From Ilumatobacteraceae bacterium (GTDB lineage Bacteria > Actinomycetota > Acidimicrobiia > Acidimicrobiales > Ilumatobacteraceae): a DNA stretch of 64,000 nt. Shown one piece after another: positions 42,380 through 52,783 of the stretch (position 1 is its first letter; each line of letters begins with the position of its first letter). Below the pieces are notes generated by a model. The model had not been told where the DNA came from, searched no databases, and saw nothing but the letters and a program-made list of their open reading frames with translations. Position numbers and translations under genes: made by a program. The stretch is taken from contig JAOBWK010000063.1 of assembly GCA_025463305.1 (NCBI GenBank), forward strand, positions 58,394-122,393, in the 5' to 3' direction.

Positions 42380-42397
42380 CAGTCAAGCGCACCTCGG

Positions 42398-43090
42398 TCA
42401 GATGGTGAGCAGCTCCTCGAAGAACCCGCCGATCTGGCGCTCACGGTCGACCAGGTGGATCTCGAGGATCCAGTGCGCCACGCGTCCGGTCGGATCGAGC
42501 CGTCGCATGACGTTCGAGTTGCCGGCGGTGATGTACGAGTCGAGCCGTTCGCCGTCGAAGTTCTCGTGCGGGAACTCGCCCACGAGGTGACCGGCCTGGC
42601 CGTTCCCGTACTCCCAACCCCGCTCGGCGGTGAGCCGCAGGATCTCCGCATGCAGCTGCTCGGACGTGATCTGCGGATCCGCCTCGAAGTACGCCCGGCC
42701 GGCGTCGAAGATGTCCTGGAGGTCCTCGCGCAGGCGCAGCTTGTCGGGGTCGTCGCCGAGCACCCAGGTGCGGCCGAAGTCGGCCTCCCAACCCTCGAAC
42801 AGCGGACCGAAGTCGGCGAACACGATGTCGTCGTCGGTGAGCCGGCGATCCGGCGGCTCCTCGCGATAGATCCGCAGCGTGTTCGGACCGGAGCGGACGA
42901 TCCGCCGGTGCCAGTGCTCGGGCATGCCGAACCGCGCTGCGGCGAGGTCGCGGATCGCATCGCTCGCGTCGCTCTCCAGCACGCCGGGGCGCAGGATGTC
43001 GGACGCGCCGACCGCCTCGAACAGTTCGACCGCATGGTGCTGGGCTTCGAGGAGGCGGTCGCGTCGCAGCGCTTCGTCGTGGAGGGGCAT
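42398..43090 (-). CDS. M24 family metallopeptidase-like protein
   Basis: 230 aa, pita-bread fold. VFADFGPLFEGWEADFGRTW gives the two Asp ligands, GHLVGEFPHENF the His and ILEIHLVDRE a Glu, following the methionine-aminopeptidase/Xaa-Pro-peptidase order. It lacks the N-terminal creatinase domain and the final region is short, so the last Glu ligand is not clear and activity is not certain. ATG at 43090 is the natural start (MPLHDEALRRDRL). It heads an operon with the ferric-reductase-like and FMN-binding genes on this strand. Confidence 0.8.
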   Translation of the reverse strand: MPLHDEALRRDRLLEAQHHAVELFEAVGASDILRPGVLESDASDAIRDLAAARFGMPEHWHRRIVRSGPNTLRIYREEPPDRRLTDDDIVFADFGPLFEGWEADFGRTWVLGDDPDKLRLREDLQDIFDAGRAYFEADPQITSEQLHAEILRLTAERGWEYGNGQAGHLVGEFPHENFDGERLDSYITAGNSNVMRRLDPTGRVAHWILEIHLVDRERQIGGFFEELLTI

Positions 43091-43154
43091 CGCCCGATCG
43101 TAGGCTCGGGCCGGACTCGCAGGGCGGCGATGGCCGCGCTGGTAGCGTCGGTTC

Positions 43155-43817
43155 GTGGCGAGAGCAGGTTGGGCGAACTCGGCGCTGGAGATCTCCCAGC
43201 GACGCCGTGTCGTGATGGGCGTCGGCCTCGGCCTCGTCGTGACGCTGGTCGTCGAGGTGCTGCACGCGCCCTGGCAGCTGTTCGTGCTCGCCGGTTGGGA
43301 CGCCGCCGCGCTCGTGATGGCCGGCTCGATCTGGATCTTCGCCGCCGTCCTCGACGGAGCGGCCACCCGCGCGGCTGCGCGACGAGAGGATCTGAGCAGC
43401 GTCAGTGACGACCTGTTCATCCTCGCTGCGTCGGTGGTCAGCCTTGCGGGCGTCATCGTTACCCTCGTGGCAGCGAACCACCACCACGGTGCGCTGAAGG
43501 CGACGATGATCGCCGTCGCGATCGCAACCGTCGCGCTGTCGTGGACGCTGGTGCACACCCTCTTCACGCTCCGCTACGCCCGGCTGTTCTACGGCGATCC
43601 CGAAGGTGGCATCGACTTCGGCGAGGACCTCGACCCGGACTACCGGGACTTCGCGTACGTCGCATTCACCGTCGGCATGACGTTCCAGGTCTCCGATACC
43701 AACATCACGGCGCGGGCGGTCCGGCGCACGATCACCCGGCAGGCGTTGCTCGGTTACGTGTTCGGCACCGTCATCATCGGGGTGACGATCAACGTCGTCG
43801 GTGGCCTCGTCCAGTAG
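43155..43817 (+). CDS. DUF1345 membrane protein
   Basis: 220 aa with five predicted helices. The C-terminal part, DYRDFAYVAFTVGMTFQVSDT followed by NITARAVRRTITRQALLGYVFGTVIIGVTINVVGGL, is the signature of DUF1345 (COG4291), a membrane family of unknown function. GTG at 43155 is the first plausible start, 64 bp from the divergent M24 peptidase start. Nothing in the context assigns a role. Confidence 0.85.
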   Translation: MARAGWANSALEISQRRRVVMGVGLGLVVTLVVEVLHAPWQLFVLAGWDAAALVMAGSIWIFAAVLDGAATRAAARREDLSSVSDDLFILAASVVSLAGVIVTLVAANHHHGALKATMIAVAIATVALSWTLVHTLFTLRYARLFYGDPEGGIDFGEDLDPDYRDFAYVAFTVGMTFQVSDTNITARAVRRTITRQALLGYVFGTVIIGVTINVVGGLVQ

Positions 43818-43908
43818 CGCGGCGCTTCGTGCTCAAAGGCATCTTCAGCTTTGCTACCGTCGCCATGCACGAACGGACCGGACCCCGAACGTGCAGCGGA
43901 GGTCAGCC

Positions 43909-44220
43909 GTGGAACTGTTGTTGTCGTCGGAGGGGCGGGTGCTCGTGCACGTCGCCGCGCATCCCGACGCGACCGCCCCCCAGATCGCCGCCGAGCTCGA
44001 CCTGCCCGAGCAGCAGGTCCGCGCGATCCTGCGACGTCTCGAGCGTGAGGGAGCCATGCGTCGCGTCGTGACGGGCCGGAACATCAGCCGTGTCGTCGAG
44101 CTCGACTGCGCGCTTCCCGATCATCCGACGGCGACGATCGGGATGATGCTGGCGGTGCTCGGTGTGCAGGCGGCACCGCTGCTGCGTGTGATCAGCGAGA
44201 TCGTCACCAACCAGCTGTGA
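43909..44220 (+). CDS. Winged-helix transcriptional regulator
   Basis: 103 aa. SSEGRVLVHVAAHPDATAPQIAAELDLPEQQVRAILRRLEREGAMRRVVTGRNISRVVEL is a compact winged helix of the MarR/ArsR-like type, followed by a hydrophobic C-terminal helix probably used for dimerisation. GTG at 43909 has GGAGG eight bases upstream, much better than longer starts. It sits 39 bp before an aldehyde dehydrogenase gene in the same direction, which it may control. No ligand site is visible. Confidence 0.75.
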   Translation: MELLLSSEGRVLVHVAAHPDATAPQIAAELDLPEQQVRAILRRLEREGAMRRVVTGRNISRVVELDCALPDHPTATIGMMLAVLGVQAAPLLRVISEIVTNQL

Positions 44221-44259
44221 GCGGGCGTTCGGGTCGTCGACGGTGATTATCCTCGACGC

Positions 44260-45687
<1,428 letters not shown>

Positions 45688-45710
45688 GGGACCAGCAGGA
45701 GGAGAGGGGC

Positions 45711-46079
45711 TCAGCCGTTGCGGGAGCGGAACCGGTCGAGCTGACGGCGGTCGCGCTTGGTCGGCCGGCCCGAGCCGCGGTCGCGGACGAACGACGGCGC
45801 GTACTCGTCCCGCGGCGGTGGCGGCGGGCTGTGATCGATCACGCACTCGGCGGCGATCGGCGCGCTGACCCGCTTCTCGATGATCCGGACCACCTCGAGG
45901 ATCCGCTGGCGATCACCGACGTACGCAGCGACGCGGTCGCCGACCCGCACCGTCGTCGCGGGCTTCGCCGTCGCACCGTTGACCCGCACGTGACCACCGT
46001 TGCAGGCGTTCGCGGCCATCGTCCGGGTGCCGTACATCCGCACCGCCCACAGCCACTTGTCGACCCGGGTCGCCTCCAT
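45711..46079 (-). CDS. S4 RNA-binding domain protein (Hsp15/RqcP-like)
   Basis: 122 aa. TRVDKWLWAVRMYGTRTMAANACNGGHVRVNG is the S4 fold of the Hsp15 family, followed by a basic tail with GSGRPTKRDRRQLDRFR. Hsp15 binds free 50S subunits carrying stalled peptidyl-tRNA and is part of ribosome rescue. ATG at 46079 (MEATRVDKWLWAVR) is chosen; two GTG codons directly before it are alternatives. It is divergent from the broken acyltransferase and converges on the aldehyde dehydrogenase gene. Confidence 0.9.
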   Translation of the reverse strand: MEATRVDKWLWAVRMYGTRTMAANACNGGHVRVNGATAKPATTVRVGDRVAAYVGDRQRILEVVRIIEKRVSAPIAAECVIDHSPPPPPRDEYAPSFVRDRGSGRPTKRDRRQLDRFRSRNG

Positions 46080-46168
46080 CGACACCACGATGCCACATGC
46101 CGCGACCTGTGCTGGGGCGCCATGCTGGCTCACAGCAGGCTCTGAACAACGTCGCCCATGATCGAGGC

Positions 46169-47696
46169 GTGGTCACCCGCGCCCCGGAACGCCCGGCAAC
46201 GTTCCGACCCGAGATCGAGGGCCTGCGTGCGGTTGCCGTCCTCGCCGTCGTGCTCTACCACGCCGACCTCGGCCCGTTCCGCGGCGGCTACGTCGGCGTC
46301 GACGTGTTCTTCGTCATCTCCGGCGCGCTCATCACCGGGTTGCTGCTGGACGAGGTGTGCCGCTCCGGCGGGCGTCGCTGCCGCGCTTCTGGGCTCGGCG
46401 GGCTCGTCGTCTGCTCCCGATGTCGATGCTCGTCGTCGCCGTCACGGTCCTCGCGTCGCGCTGGATGCTCGATCCGCTGACCCAGGGATTCGTCGACCGT
46501 GCTGGACTGGCGGCGATCGGGTTCGTCGCGAACATCGTGTTCTGGACCCGAGGTGGCTACTCGCATCTCACCGTCCCCGACCCACTCGTGCACTTCTGGT
46601 CGCTCGCAGTCGAGGAGCAGTTCTACCTGGTGTGGCCGTTGCTGCTGTGGGCGATGGCTCGCACTCGGTTCTCGTTCATCCGGTTGCTCTCGTGGACGAT
46701 CGCCGTTGTCGGCGCCGCCTCGCTGGCGGCCTGCCTCGTGCTCACGCCGAGCCGCCAGGACTTCGCGTTCTACTGGCTCCCCACCAGGGCGTGGGAGCTG
46801 CTCGCCGGGGCCGCCATCGCGGTTGCCGGCCCGGCACTGACGAGGTCGTCAGCGGCGGCTCGAACGCTCGGGGCGTGGGTCGGGCTGCTCGCGATCGTCG
46901 TCTGCATGCTCAGGTATGGCGATCCGACGTCCCCGGGTCGCGCGCCCTGCTCCCAGTGCTCGGAACCGCGCTCGTGTTGATCGGTGCGTCGGCGACGGGC
47001 ACCGGCAACCCAGGCCGGTTGCTCGCCACGCCGCAGCTCGGGTGGATCGGCAAGCGGTCGTACTCGCTGTACCTCTGGCACCTCCCGATCCTGGTGCTCG
47101 CCGCCGCGAGATGGGGCCCGCTGACCGCGCCGCAACGCGTGCTCGCTGTCCTCGCCGCGATGACCGCGGCGGCGATCTCGTTCGCTCTGCTCGAGGACCC
47201 GATCCCACGCCGCGCAGTGGTTCAGTGCGATGAACACGGCCGCGCTGCGCAACCACTGGCGGCTGGTGGTGCTCACCAAGATGGGCTGCCCGACAGCCGA
47301 TGTCCCGACGACACGTCGTGGAAGGCCGGACTCGATCGCACGCTCACCATGCTGCGCCCCGAAGCGAGCCGCGTGCTCGTGCTCGGCGACACGCCGACGC
47401 CGATGAGCGACGTGCCGGCGTGCGTCGCCGGCCACGTGCGTGATGTCGGTGTGTGCATGAGCACGCGCGCCGCCGCGGTCCGTCCGGGGCGGCTGCAGGC
47501 CGAGGCCGAGGTTGCCGCCGCGCACGACGCCGCCTTCGTGTCCACCGACGACTGGCTCTGCACGGATCAGTTCTGCCCGGTCGTGATCGGCGACGTCCTC
47601 GTCTACCGCGACGACAGCCACCTCACCACGACGGCAGCCGCACTGCTGACCCCCTACGTCGAGGCGATGCTACGACCGCTCCTGCCCGCTCCATGA
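46169..47696 (+). pseudogene. Broken acyltransferase-3/SGNH (OafA-like) gene
   Basis: The protein is readable only by changing frames. Frame A (from GTG 46169) gives FRPEIEGLRAVAVLAVVLYHADLG and GYVGVDVFFVISGALITGLLLDEV. Near 46360-46375 it moves to frame B, with SLPRFWARRARRLLPMSMLV and HFWSLAVEEQFYLVWPLLLW. Near 46930 it moves to frame C, with PGSRALLPVLGTALVLIG and KRSYSLYLWHLPIL. NHWRLVVLTKMGCPTADVP from the SGNH domain is in frame B at 47254-47310, and the ending DDSHLTTTAAALL is back in frame C. The start of the SGNH domain (GDS) is missing. An intact copy would O-acylate surface polysaccharide. Confidence 0.85.
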
Positions 47697-47719
47697 CCTG
47701 GGGAGCCGGACGCGGCGGC

Positions 47720-48754
47720 TCAGCGGTGATCGCGGTCGTGCTCGTGCCGGTGGTGTAGATCGGGGACGTGCGGATGGGCGTGCACGAGCTCGGTGTGCAC
47801 GTGGCGGTGCTGATGTCGCACATCGCCACCCTCTGGATGGACGTGGCTGTGGTGGCCGTCGTCGTGGGTGTGCTCGTGATCGTGCTCGAGCGCCTCGTGG
47901 CGGTGATCGTGGAGGTGGTCGCTCCCGAGGACGAAGCTCACGCCGGCCGCGGCGATGACCAGCGCGGTCAGCTCGCGTGCCGTTGCGTGCTCGCCGAGCA
48001 CGGTCCACGAGACGATGGCTCCGACGAACGGTGCGGTGGCGAAGACGAGCTGGCCGCGAGCCGCACCGAGGTCGCGGGCGCCCGCGACCCAGAGCGTGAT
48101 CGAGGCGCCGTAACCGAAGCCGCCGACCAGCAGGGCCGCAAGGATCGGCCATCCGTCGGGTGCCCCGCCGAGGATCAGACCGATCGTCAGGTTGGCGCCG
48201 CCGGCGATGAGGCCCTTGACGAACGTGATGTGCGCCGGCGCGAGCTCGTCGAGGTTGGCGGTGACTGAGTTGTCGACACCCCAGCACAGGCAGGCGCCGG
48301 CGATCAGGAGTGCGCCGATTCGCAGATCGCCGCCGCCCGACCAGCCGAGCACGGCGCTGGCCGTGACGACCAGGGCGGTGCCGGCCACGACACGACGGCC
48401 GAGGTGCTCGCGGAACACGAAGAGGGCGAGCAGCGTGGTGAACACCAGCTCGAGGTTCAGCAACAGTGAGGCGGTGGCTGCCGACGAGTGCCGCAGGCCC
48501 GCGGCGAGCAGGACCGGCCCGACCGCTCCGCCGAGCACGACGGCCATTCCCAGTCGCGGCGCGGCGCGAACGAACGACGCGCGGTCCGGACGGTGACGCC
48601 CGACGACAGGGAGCACGGCGATCGCGGCCCCGAGGTAGAGCAGGCCGGCCAAGGTGAACGCTCCCATGTGGTCGGCGAGCCGAGAGGCTGCCGGCGCCGA
48701 GACGCCGAACAGGATCGCCGCCGACGAGCAGCGGATGACGCCCCGGGGGTTCAC
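47720..48754 (-). CDS. EamA/DMT-family transporter with His-rich tail
   Basis: 344 aa. Ten helices in two EamA halves (for example AAILFGVSAPAASRLADHMG, LELVFTTLLALFVFREHLG, ITLWVAGARDLGAARGQL, GAIVSWTVLGEHATARELTALVIAAAGV). The last 65 residues are cytoplasmic and contain more than twenty His, in runs such as EHDHEHTHDDGHHSHVH and ending PDLHHRHEHDRDHR. Such tails bind Zn, Ni or Co and suggest metal-linked transport or sensing. Start is GTG 48754. Some DMT members export amino acids or metabolites, so the substrate is open. Confidence 0.88.
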   Translation of the reverse strand: MNPRGVIRCSSAAILFGVSAPAASRLADHMGAFTLAGLLYLGAAIAVLPVVGRHRPDRASFVRAAPRLGMAVVLGGAVGPVLLAAGLRHSSAATASLLLNLELVFTTLLALFVFREHLGRRVVAGTALVVTASAVLGWSGGGDLRIGALLIAGACLCWGVDNSVTANLDELAPAHITFVKGLIAGGANLTIGLILGGAPDGWPILAALLVGGFGYGASITLWVAGARDLGAARGQLVFATAPFVGAIVSWTVLGEHATARELTALVIAAAGVSFVLGSDHLHDHRHEALEHDHEHTHDDGHHSHVHPEGGDVRHQHRHVHTELVHAHPHVPDLHHRHEHDRDHR

Positions 48755-48965
48755 GACCGCCGCTCGCGTCGCCGGCCGCCGAGGGTCACCGGCTGATCGT
48801 GCACAATGGCGAGCGTACCGACCGGCGCGACAGCGACGATTTACTCAGCGGTTACTCGTTGCGAACCACCGGTCGCGCGTGGGTGCTGCACGATTTGCAG
48901 GAGTGGAGCAGCGATCGCCATCCCGGGTTGGCAGGGTCACCGCAGCGCAACGGATCGATCCACTG

Positions 48966-50270
48966 ATGCGCGCCTCGACGATGGCGGCCGCCGAGCGACC
49001 GAAGGCTCCCGGCGAGCGCGGACGCGTCCCCGAAGACCGGTGGCAGGTGCCGGCGATCCTGGCGCCGGTCGTTGCATCGTTCCGGACGGGATGGCAGCGA
49101 TGGTGCCGGGCGGCCCGGCGTTGGCGTCGCGCTCGACGTCGAGTCCTGGCGATCGCGCTGGTGCTCATGATCCCGGTGATGTGGTCCTATGCCCGTGCGA
49201 TGACCGGGCCGGGGAACGACAGCCTGCAGGCTCGAACGGTCGAGTGGGCGCGCGACAACCATCTCGGTTGGGCGGTCGATCGGCTCGAGAAGTGGTGGTA
49301 CGCGAACCACCAGGCCAAGATCGGCGGCGCTCCGAACCTCACGTCTGCGGCCGTCAACGTCGCGTCCTCCGGCACGGCGGCGTCCGTCCCGGAGCCGCTC
49401 GGAGTCGGCGTCCCGGCGCTCCCGCGGGTTGCCGGGCACCTCGACCCTCCGACGCCGCTGGTGTCGCCAGCGTCGCCGACCGTGCCGGGTGAGGGGACGT
49501 GGACCGCCGTCGGTCCACTCGTGAACGGTGCGCAGGGCGCCTATGTCACCACCATTCGTCCTGACGCGATCCACACATCGGTGCTGGACGCGGTCATCTG
49601 GTTCGATCCGACCGTCCTCAAGTTCCGACAGTACCCCGGGCTCAAGATCCCCGGCGCGCCGTGGGATCGACCGCCATACGTGGAGGCGGACCGACAGGCG
49701 CAGCTCGTCGCTGCGTTCGCCGGCGGGTTCCGGATCCGTGACTCGAACGGAGGGATCGTCCTCGGCAACCGCACGCTCGTCCCGATGCGCGTCGGTGGCG
49801 CCACGTTCGCGATCGACGACAACGGCGTCCCGAACATCGGCGCCTGGGGCACGGACATCAGCCGCTCGGCGACGCTGGACTCGGCGCGCCAGAGCCTGGA
49901 CCCGATCGTGATCAACGGCGCGCCCGCACCCGACCTCGCGAGCGACCCGAACAAGAAGTGGGGCTTCACCGGACCGGCCAACAAGAGCGCCGTCTGGAGA
50001 TCCGGTGCCGGCATCCGGGCTGACGGCTCCGTGATTTGGGTCGGTGGAGACGGCCTGACGGTGGAGTCGTTGGCCGACACACTCGTGCGCGCCGGGGCGA
50101 TCCGAGGGATGCAACTGGAGATCAACCAGGAGTGGGTCCAGCTCAACACCTACGCAGTCGGCGCCGACGGCACCGTGCACGGCAAGCGGCTCCTCCACGG
50201 GATGCAGCACACCGGCGATCGGTGGCTGACCGAGGACACACGCGACTTCGTGGCAGTGTTCAGCCGATGA
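48966..50270 (+). CDS. Phosphodiester glycosidase (NAGPA/DUF2233) domain protein
   Basis: 434 aa. An N-terminal membrane helix (RVLAIALVLMIPVMWSYARA) anchors a secreted domain. AAFAGGFRIRDSNGGIVLGNRTLVPM, VINGAPAPD and LTVESLADTLVRAGAIRGMQLEINQEWVQLNTY fit the phosphodiester glycosidase family, which removes N-acetylglucosamine or similar groups from phosphodiesters; here it may act on wall polymers or exopolysaccharide. ATG 48966 is chosen, with ATG 48981 or GTG 48903 possible. Its stop overlaps the start of the esterase gene (ATGA). The 210-bp divergent gap before it contains nothing I can name. Confidence 0.8.
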   Translation: MRASTMAAAERPKAPGERGRVPEDRWQVPAILAPVVASFRTGWQRWCRAARRWRRARRRVLAIALVLMIPVMWSYARAMTGPGNDSLQARTVEWARDNHLGWAVDRLEKWWYANHQAKIGGAPNLTSAAVNVASSGTAASVPEPLGVGVPALPRVAGHLDPPTPLVSPASPTVPGEGTWTAVGPLVNGAQGAYVTTIRPDAIHTSVLDAVIWFDPTVLKFRQYPGLKIPGAPWDRPPYVEADRQAQLVAAFAGGFRIRDSNGGIVLGNRTLVPMRVGGATFAIDDNGVPNIGAWGTDISRSATLDSARQSLDPIVINGAPAPDLASDPNKKWGFTGPANKSAVWRSGAGIRADGSVIWVGGDGLTVESLADTLVRAGAIRGMQLEINQEWVQLNTYAVGADGTVHGKRLLHGMQHTGDRWLTEDTRDFVAVFSR

Positions 50271-52195
50271 GGGGGCGGGCTCGGACCACGTTGGCCGCTG
50301 CACTTGCTGCCACGGTGCTTGCCGGTTCGTTGGCGATCACGGCGCACACGGCCATCCTCGCGTCAGCGGCGGCGGCCACCGGGTACCACTCGTTGACGCC
50401 GCAGCGGCTCGTCGACACCCGCAGCGGGCTCGGTGTGGGCGGTCCCGGAACTACCGTGCCCAGTACCCCCGTGTCGATCGCGATGACGGGCGAGGCGGCG
50501 AACGCTGCAGCAGTGGCGCTGAACGTCACCGTCACCGATGCCGGTGCGGCGGGCTTCGCCACGGTGTACCCGTGCGGCGCGCCGCCACCGCTGGCCTCGA
50601 ACGTGAACTTCGACGCCGGACAGACGGTGCCGAACGCGGTGATCGCGGCGCCTGGGGACCACGGCGCGGTCTGCGTCGTCACGAACGTCGCGGCGGATCT
50701 CGTCGTCGATCTCGAGGGTTGGTTCCCCGTCGGGTCCTACGCCCCGTTGCCCGAGCCACGCCGGGTGCTCGACACCCGGAGCGACCCGTCGCTCGGTCTG
50801 CGCGCCGGTGTGGAGAGCCGACTCGTGCACGTCGCCGACGGCGCGCCGGTGGTGGTGAACGTGACGGTGACGAACCCGCGGGGCAGTGGCTACCTCGTCG
50901 TCTACCCGTGCGGGGCGAAGCCGCCGATCGCGTCGAACCTCAACTTCGCGCCCGGCGAGACCGTCGCCAACCTGGCGGTCGCACATCCCGACCCGAACGG
51001 CGACGTCTGCGCGCTGTCCAGCGTCGCGACCGATGTGATCGTGGACCTGCAGGGTGAGATGGGCGATGCGGCGGGCTACACCGCGATCTCTCCCGTGAGG
51101 ATGGTCGACACACGCTCGCCGATCGGCGTACCGGCGGTGGCCCGGACGTCGCCGGGTCAGGTCGTCGAGCTCGCCTTCCCGGAGGAGAGCGGCATCCCAT
51201 CGGTGGTCGACTCGGTGATCGTCAACGTCACCGCGACCGACGCCGTGGCGGGCGGCTACGTCACCGTCTACCCGTGCGGCCAACCGCCACCGCTGGCGTC
51301 GAACGTCAACATCGAGAGGGGCGAGACCCGGCCAAACCTGGTGCTCAGCGCTGTCGGCGCGGACGGCATCATCTGCCTCACGACCAACACGGCGACGCAC
51401 ATCGTCGTCGACCTGCAGGGATGGTTCACGAGCGGTGCGCCGATGACACCGACCTCGCCGGCTTCGCGGCAACACGTCGACGTCGGTCCGGGTCTCGCTG
51501 CCGGCTACCTCGCCTACCTCCCACCCGGCTACGCCTCGTCGCCCGGGCGAACCTGGCCGACCATCGTGTTCCTACACGGGTCGGGCCAGACCGGACCCGG
51601 CTCGGGCGCTGCGCTCGACGGACTCGCGGTCAACGGGCTTCCGCGGCTGTACGAATCCGGGACCGAGCCGGCCGCCGCGACGGGCTTCATCGTGCTCGCG
51701 CCGCAGATGCCCGACGGGTCGAACTCGCCGACCAGGCTGCGCACGTGGCTGAGCGAGGTGCTTGCCCGGTACGGCGTCGACCGCGACCGCGTGTACCTGA
51801 CGGGCCTGTCCGCCGGCGGCTTCTACGCGTTCGACTACGTGGGCGCGGTCGGTGACTCGAACGAGTTCGCCGCGGTCGTGCCGATCTCGGGGGGCTTCCC
51901 GCACCCGATCCAGTGCTCGAGCTGGCAGCACACGCCGATCTGGGCGTTCCACGGTGAGGCCGACACCACCGTGAACCCGGCTGGCTCGATCACGACCATC
52001 GGGGCCATCGACGCGAACTGCTCGCCGATCGAGCCGCTGCGCCTGACGACGTACCCCGGCGTCGGCCACGACGCGTGGGACCCGACCTACGACCTGTCCG
52101 GCATGGCCGCCGGTCGGACCAACCCGCAGCACGATCCGTACGACGTCGACATCTACACCTGGATGCTGGCCCACGTCCGCAGCGAGTACCGCTGA
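50267..52195 (+). CDS. Secreted esterase with three DTR repeats
   Basis: 642 aa. Signal peptide (LAAALAATVLAGSLAITAHTA), three repeats of 115-125 aa in the first 400 residues (PQRLVDTRSG, PRRVLDTRSD, PVRMVDTRSP; each with VNVTVT or VNVTAT, VYPCG and VVDLQGWF-like ends), then an alpha/beta-hydrolase of the PHB-depolymerase/feruloyl-esterase type. Catalytic Ser is in GLSAGGFYAF, Asp in HGEADTTV and His in GVGHDAW; TIVFLHGSGQTG gives the oxyanion loop. The repeats are homologous to those of the 23020 protein and may bind a surface or polymer. ATG overlaps the glycosidase stop by four bases. Confidence 0.88.
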   Translation: MRGRARTTLAAALAATVLAGSLAITAHTAILASAAAATGYHSLTPQRLVDTRSGLGVGGPGTTVPSTPVSIAMTGEAANAAAVALNVTVTDAGAAGFATVYPCGAPPPLASNVNFDAGQTVPNAVIAAPGDHGAVCVVTNVAADLVVDLEGWFPVGSYAPLPEPRRVLDTRSDPSLGLRAGVESRLVHVADGAPVVVNVTVTNPRGSGYLVVYPCGAKPPIASNLNFAPGETVANLAVAHPDPNGDVCALSSVATDVIVDLQGEMGDAAGYTAISPVRMVDTRSPIGVPAVARTSPGQVVELAFPEESGIPSVVDSVIVNVTATDAVAGGYVTVYPCGQPPPLASNVNIERGETRPNLVLSAVGADGIICLTTNTATHIVVDLQGWFTSGAPMTPTSPASRQHVDVGPGLAAGYLAYLPPGYASSPGRTWPTIVFLHGSGQTGPGSGAALDGLAVNGLPRLYESGTEPAAATGFIVLAPQMPDGSNSPTRLRTWLSEVLARYGVDRDRVYLTGLSAGGFYAFDYVGAVGDSNEFAAVVPISGGFPHPIQCSSWQHTPIWAFHGEADTTVNPAGSITTIGAIDANCSPIEPLRLTTYPGVGHDAWDPTYDLSGMAAGRTNPQHDPYDVDIYTWMLAHVRSEYR

Positions 52196-52218
52196 CGCCA
52201 CCACGGGCTCCACGGCCG

Positions 52219-52626
52219 TCACGCGGCGGCGGCGGCGAAGAGGCGATGGAGCCCGGCGACGACCGTGCTGTCGCGGGCGTCGGTCATCAACTCGTCGACC
52301 CGATCGAGGCGGACCCATCGAACCTGATCGACCTCGCCGTTGGGCCGGAAGAGGCCGCTCGCATCGTGCATCGACCAGTAGCGAACGGTCTTCGATCGTC
52401 CCTTGCGGTCGATGTACTGCGTGCCAGGGAGCTCGATGCCGATCCGGGCACGCAGCCCGGTCTCCTCCCGCACCTCGCGGATCGCGCAGTCGAGCGCCGA
52501 CTCGCGCCGCTTGCGCTTGCCCTTGGGCAACGACCAATCGTCCCGATGCGGGCGATGGATCAGCAGCACCTCGACGCCCTGCGCCGCCGTGCTTCGCCAG
52601 ACGACACCCCCGGCCGCTTCGATCAT
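52219..52626 (-). CDS. NUDIX hydrolase
   Basis: 135 aa. The Nudix box G-x5-E-x7-REVREETGL is complete in GKRKRRESALDCAIREVREETGL read from residue about 45, so a Mg-dependent pyrophosphohydrolase is expected. IEAAGGVVWR at the N-terminus and WSLPKGK before the box are like MutT/Ap4A-type enzymes, and in actinobacteria such proteins are sometimes MutT1-like, although the usual C-terminal histidine phosphatase domain is absent here. ATG 52626 is chosen over a longer open frame. Divergent from the CHAD gene. Confidence 0.92.
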   Translation of the reverse strand: MIEAAGGVVWRSTAAQGVEVLLIHRPHRDDWSLPKGKRKRRESALDCAIREVREETGLRARIGIELPGTQYIDRKGRSKTVRYWSMHDASGLFRPNGEVDQVRWVRLDRVDELMTDARDSTVVAGLHRLFAAAAA

Positions 52627-52783
52627 GGTTCCGAGCCTAAGAACCGGTGAGGCCCCGAGAACGCGATGGTTGGTGAACGACGAATGGCCCCAAGGTGAAC
52701 ATTCGGCGACGTGGCCGTCGTGGACGCTGCCGGAGCCGCGGTTCGGTCGGAACCCTGGATGGGCACGGCTACGGTCCTGCGAC

